A DNA stretch of 64,000 bases from CAVVSD01 sp963837655 (lineage in GTDB: Bacteria > Actinomycetota > Thermoleophilia > Solirubrobacterales > Solirubrobacteraceae): positions 1 to 64,000 of the forward strand of contig CAWIOK010000010.1 in NCBI GenBank assembly GCA_963837655.1, given 5' to 3'. The position numbers and the translations under genes are program-made. The notes below the pieces were generated by a model. That model did not search any database. It had not been told where the DNA came from and saw nothing but the letters and a program-made list of their open reading frames with translations. Below, piece after piece: positions 61,741 through 64,000 of this stretch. Numbering within the stretch: the first letter of the stretch is position 1; every line of letters starts with the position of its first letter.

Positions 61741-62990
61741 CAGATGTACCTCAGGGCGACGTACCCGGTCGCGAAGACGAGGGAGAGCAGCGTGACTGGG
61801 ATACCCACCTTGAGGAAGGGCACGAACCCGATCGGCCGGCCGGCCCGCTCGGACATACCCGCGGCGGCGACGTTGGCGGCCGCGGCGATGATGGTCGCGT
61901 TGCCTCCGAAGCATGCGCCGAGGGCGAGCGCCCACCAATAGCCGTCGTCGCTGTGTCCGCCGAGCTGCTCCACCACCGGGATCATCGTTGCGGTGAAGGG
62001 AATGTTGTCCACGATCCCCGACGCGATGCCCGAGACCCACAGGATGCCGAACAGCTCAGCGGTGCGGTCCCCGCCCGTGGCCGATGCGATCCCGTCGGCC
62101 ACCTCCTGGATGGCCCCCTGCGACTCCAGCGCGCCGACCATGATGAACAGGGCGATGAAGAAGAACAGCGTCGGCCACTCGATCCCGGCCAGCGTCTTCT
62201 CCAGCGACTGGCGGGTCACGAGCAGCATGGCGGTCGCGCCGGCGAGCGCCACGGTCGCGGGCTCCAGGTGCAGCTGCTTGTGCACGAAGAACGCGATGAT
62301 CGTGAGTCCCATGATCGGCAGCGTCCGGCGCAGCTCGTCGTGGTCCTCGATCGAGCGCCTCGCGTCGAGCTCCATGACGCGCGCGCGGGCCTCCGGCGCG
62401 ATCTGCAGCTTGGATCGGAAGACGAGATAGAGCAACCCGACCACGACGAGCAACGTGATCACGACGATCGGCGCGAGGTTGGTGATGAAGTCGACGAACG
62501 AGAGGTCCGTGGCCCCCGCGATGAGGATGTTCGGCGGATCGCCGATGAGCGTCGCCGTCCCGCCGATGTTCGAGGAGAAGATCTCGATGAGCACCAGCGG
62601 GATGGGATCGATGTCCAGCGCGTCGGCCAGCAGGAACGTGATCGGCACCATCAGCAGCACCGTCGTGAGGTTGTCCAGGAACGCCGACAACAGCGCCGTG
62701 GCGCCGGCGAGGCACAGCACGACCGCGAGCGGCCGTCCACGGGAGATCTGCCCTGCGCGGATGGCGAGATACGTGTAGACCCCCGTCGTCTCGGTCAGCC
62801 GGACGATGATCATCATCCCCGCCAGCAGCCCGATCGTGTTCCAGTCGACGGACGCGATCGCGTCGTCCTGGCTGATCGTCTGCGTGACCAGGACGAGGAT
62901 CGCGCCGAGCAGCGCCACCTTGGTCCGGTGGATGCGCTCGGTTGCGATGGTCGCCAGGGCAGCGGCGAAGATGGCGATGGCGAAAACCAA
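61740..62990 (-). CDS. NhaD/ArsB-type ion transporter permease
   Basis: A 416-residue permease of the ArsB/NhaD (CitMHS/ion transporter) superfamily with about 11-12 helices. It has FLDNLTTVLLMVPITFLLAD, SSNIGGTATLIGDPPNILIA and DNIPFTATMIPVVEQLGG, the two inverted-repeat DN segments of the family. NhaD-type Na+/H+ exchange is the most likely function given the company of NhaA, but arsenite or organic-anion transport cannot be excluded; no arsR or arsC is near. TTG 62990 follows AGGAG by about eight bases. It is the first gene of the operon. Confidence 0.88.
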   Translation of the reverse strand: MVFAIAIFAAALATIATERIHRTKVALLGAILVLVTQTISQDDAIASVDWNTIGLLAGMMIIVRLTETTGVYTYLAIRAGQISRGRPLAVVLCLAGATALLSAFLDNLTTVLLMVPITFLLADALDIDPIPLVLIEIFSSNIGGTATLIGDPPNILIAGATDLSFVDFITNLAPIVVITLLVVVGLLYLVFRSKLQIAPEARARVMELDARRSIEDHDELRRTLPIMGLTIIAFFVHKQLHLEPATVALAGATAMLLVTRQSLEKTLAGIEWPTLFFFIALFIMVGALESQGAIQEVADGIASATGGDRTAELFGILWVSGIASGIVDNIPFTATMIPVVEQLGGHSDDGYWWALALGACFGGNATIIAAAANVAAAGMSERAGRPIGFVPFLKVGIPVTLLSLVFATGYVALRYI

Positions 62991-63085
62991 TGCGGGGCTC
63001 CTGGTTACGGGCAGGCGGATGCGCGCGCCGACCAGTCTTCCCGGCTCACCTGGCGGGGATCGTAACCGCCTACGCCCTCACCGGC

Positions 63086-63415
63086 CTAATCGTCGGCGTG
63101 CAGCAGGAAGCCCGCGGCGTCGAGGATGCCGCGGTCGCGCAGCCGGCTCAGCCGCTCGACGACCTTGTCCGCCGGCAGCCAGGCGGCGACGGCCGCGGTG
63201 TCGTCGAGGGCGTGGAGGTCGTGCAGCTCGGGTTCGTCGACGGCGTCGCGGAACCAGGCGAGGTCATCGGAGATGCGGCGCGGACGCCCCGCCGTGTCCG
63301 GGCTCCAGTGGTCCTGGCCCCCACGGCGCTCGGGGGTGCCGGGCGGGCGGGTGAGCGCCACGCCGAGGGCGCCGGGCCAGTCGGGGTGGGATCGCACCAG
63401 TTCAAGGATCGCCAT
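63086..63415 (-). CDS. Hypothetical protein
   Basis: A 109-residue soluble protein that begins AILELVRSHPDWPGALG and continues RRISDDLAWFRDAVDEPEL and VVERLSRLRDRGILD, an all-helical charged pattern with no membrane segment or known motif. I do not recognise a family. It lies on the same strand as the antiporter operon, 95 bases upstream of its first gene, and is divergent from aceE, so it may be on a separate promoter in the 224-base region that follows. Confidence 0.55.
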   Translation of the reverse strand: MAILELVRSHPDWPGALGVALTRPPGTPERRGGQDHWSPDTAGRPRRISDDLAWFRDAVDEPELHDLHALDDTAAVAAWLPADKVVERLSRLRDRGILDAAGFLLHADD

Positions 63416-63639
63416 GTGCAGGAGCTTAGGTACCCAAGCGACGGAAGGCCCCGCTTGGTGCCCGGAGTCACTTCGCTCATATGCTCCGATCACATGAGAG
63501 CCGAGCAGGTGACGGGAGAGCAGACGGCTGGGCGCGGTCGTCACTTGGAGCCTGCCGTGAGCGACGTGCACGCCCGTGGGAGGGCGGTGCGCGCGCGCGG
63601 GTAACGTGCCAGGCAGAGAACTGACGCGGAGGGGGCATC

Positions 63640-64000
63640 GTGGCCAGCACCGACATCGACGCATTGGAGACCCGAGAGTGGCTCGAGTCACTCGACAGCG
63701 TGCTCGAGCACGACGGGCCCGACCGCGCGAACTTCCTGCTGGACCGGCTTGCCGGCCGCGCCTCGCGCGCCGGCGCGCATCTGCCGCTCGGCGGCCAGAC
63801 GCCCTACGTCAACACGATCCCGGTCTCCGAGGAGCCGCCGTACCCGGGTGACGAGGCGCTGGAGAACCGGATCAGCTCGCTGATCCGCTGGAACGCGATG
63901 GCGACGGTGCTGCAGGCGAACAAGACGTCCTCCGAGCTGGGCGGGCACATCGCCAGCTACCAGTCCGCGGCGACGCTCTATGAGGTCGGCTTCAACCACT
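63640..64000 (+). CDS. aceE: Pyruvate dehydrogenase E1 component, homodimeric (aceE), 5' part
   Basis: The window ends inside this gene; 120 codons are visible. They match the start of homodimeric E1p: ALETREWLESLDSVLEHDGP, then LPLGGQTPYVNTIPVSEEP, LIRWNAMATVLQANK and LGGHIASYQSAATLYEVGFN, the last being the start of the thiamin-binding subunit fold. The enzyme decarboxylates pyruvate and passes acetyl groups to lipoyl-E2. GTG 63640 follows GGAGGGGG. Full-length relatives run to about 900 residues, so most lies beyond the window. Confidence 0.93.
   Translation, partial: MASTDIDALETREWLESLDSVLEHDGPDRANFLLDRLAGRASRAGAHLPLGGQTPYVNTIPVSEEPPYPGDEALENRISSLIRWNAMATVLQANKTSSELGGHIASYQSAATLYEVGFNH

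Noticed and set aside
61740..62990. Arsenite efflux pump (ArsB)
   Set aside because: The superfamily fits, but no arsR, arsC or arsA is present, and the neighbours are sodium/proton antiport genes, so NhaD-type transport is preferred.
1..64000. tRNA, rRNA or riboswitch genes
   Set aside because: I looked for cloverleaf-like and conserved aptamer sequence in the intergenic gaps and found nothing convincing; the gaps are short.

Overview
The window is high-GC DNA from an actinobacterium. Coenzyme F420 use (a clear fgd-type glucose-6-phosphate dehydrogenase), a homodimeric pyruvate dehydrogenase E1 (aceE), RecBCD, many GTG/TTG starts and the protein families present suggest the class Thermoleophilia (Solirubrobacterales, Conexibacter-like). 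That placement is inference from gene content; there is no rRNA gene to settle it. I see no tRNA, rRNA, CRISPR array, transposase or integrase. Genes are tightly packed, many overlap by 1 to 15 bases, and no stretch over 300 bases lacks a gene or a gene remnant.

Layout. 1-6.0 kb: two convergent copper-handling operons, nearly mirror images, each led by a related small membrane protein (GRYVGE motif). They encode a CopC-CopD fusion, three YcnI-like proteins, a further secreted protein and CtaG, and every secreted protein carries A-x-A-H at the predicted signal cleavage site. 6.0-7.1 kb: two unknown membrane proteins. 7.4-11.2 kb: four alpha/beta hydrolases of different subfamilies (one a well-supported haloacetate dehalogenase) plus a cupin. 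11.2-15.5 kb: a DUF302 protein, a four-GAF histidine kinase and two response regulators. 15.6-16.6 kb: a VapBC module and a truncated AbiEi-like gene. 16.7-21.5 kb: a MetE-like methyltransferase, a small secreted protein and a PLD-helicase-DUF3427 protein, a possible defence gene. 21.7-25.1 kb: tandem glutamic (G1) peptidases and a secreted hydrolase. 25.2-31.3 kb: an ABC exporter with its own two-component system, a tandem universal stress protein and a PAS-GAF histidine kinase. 31.4-41.7 kb: recC-recB-recD, with gene remnants on both sides. 41.8-43.7 kb: a cold-shock protein and small proteins. 43.7-54.0 kb: a catabolic island (CoA transferase, PrpD-like, acyl-CoA dehydrogenase, two flavin monooxygenases, LysR regulator, two amino acid/amine permeases). 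54.2-57.4 kb: assorted single genes. 57.5-63.0 kb: a five-gene overlapping operon combining a NhaD/ArsB-type antiporter, a CBS protein, a NhaA-thioredoxin fusion, fgd and an aldo/keto reductase. 63.6 kb onward: the start of aceE.

Data quality. At least nine genes or gene pairs between 9 and 38 kb have reading frames broken by single-base indels (esterase, DUF302, GAF kinase four times, two response regulators, vapB, a G1 peptidase with two compensating shifts, a small protein, recB), whereas I see no such break after 41.8 kb. The residual lengths fit single-base gains or losses. These breaks are most easily explained by sequence errors in the left two thirds of the window, but real decay cannot be excluded from the sequence alone.
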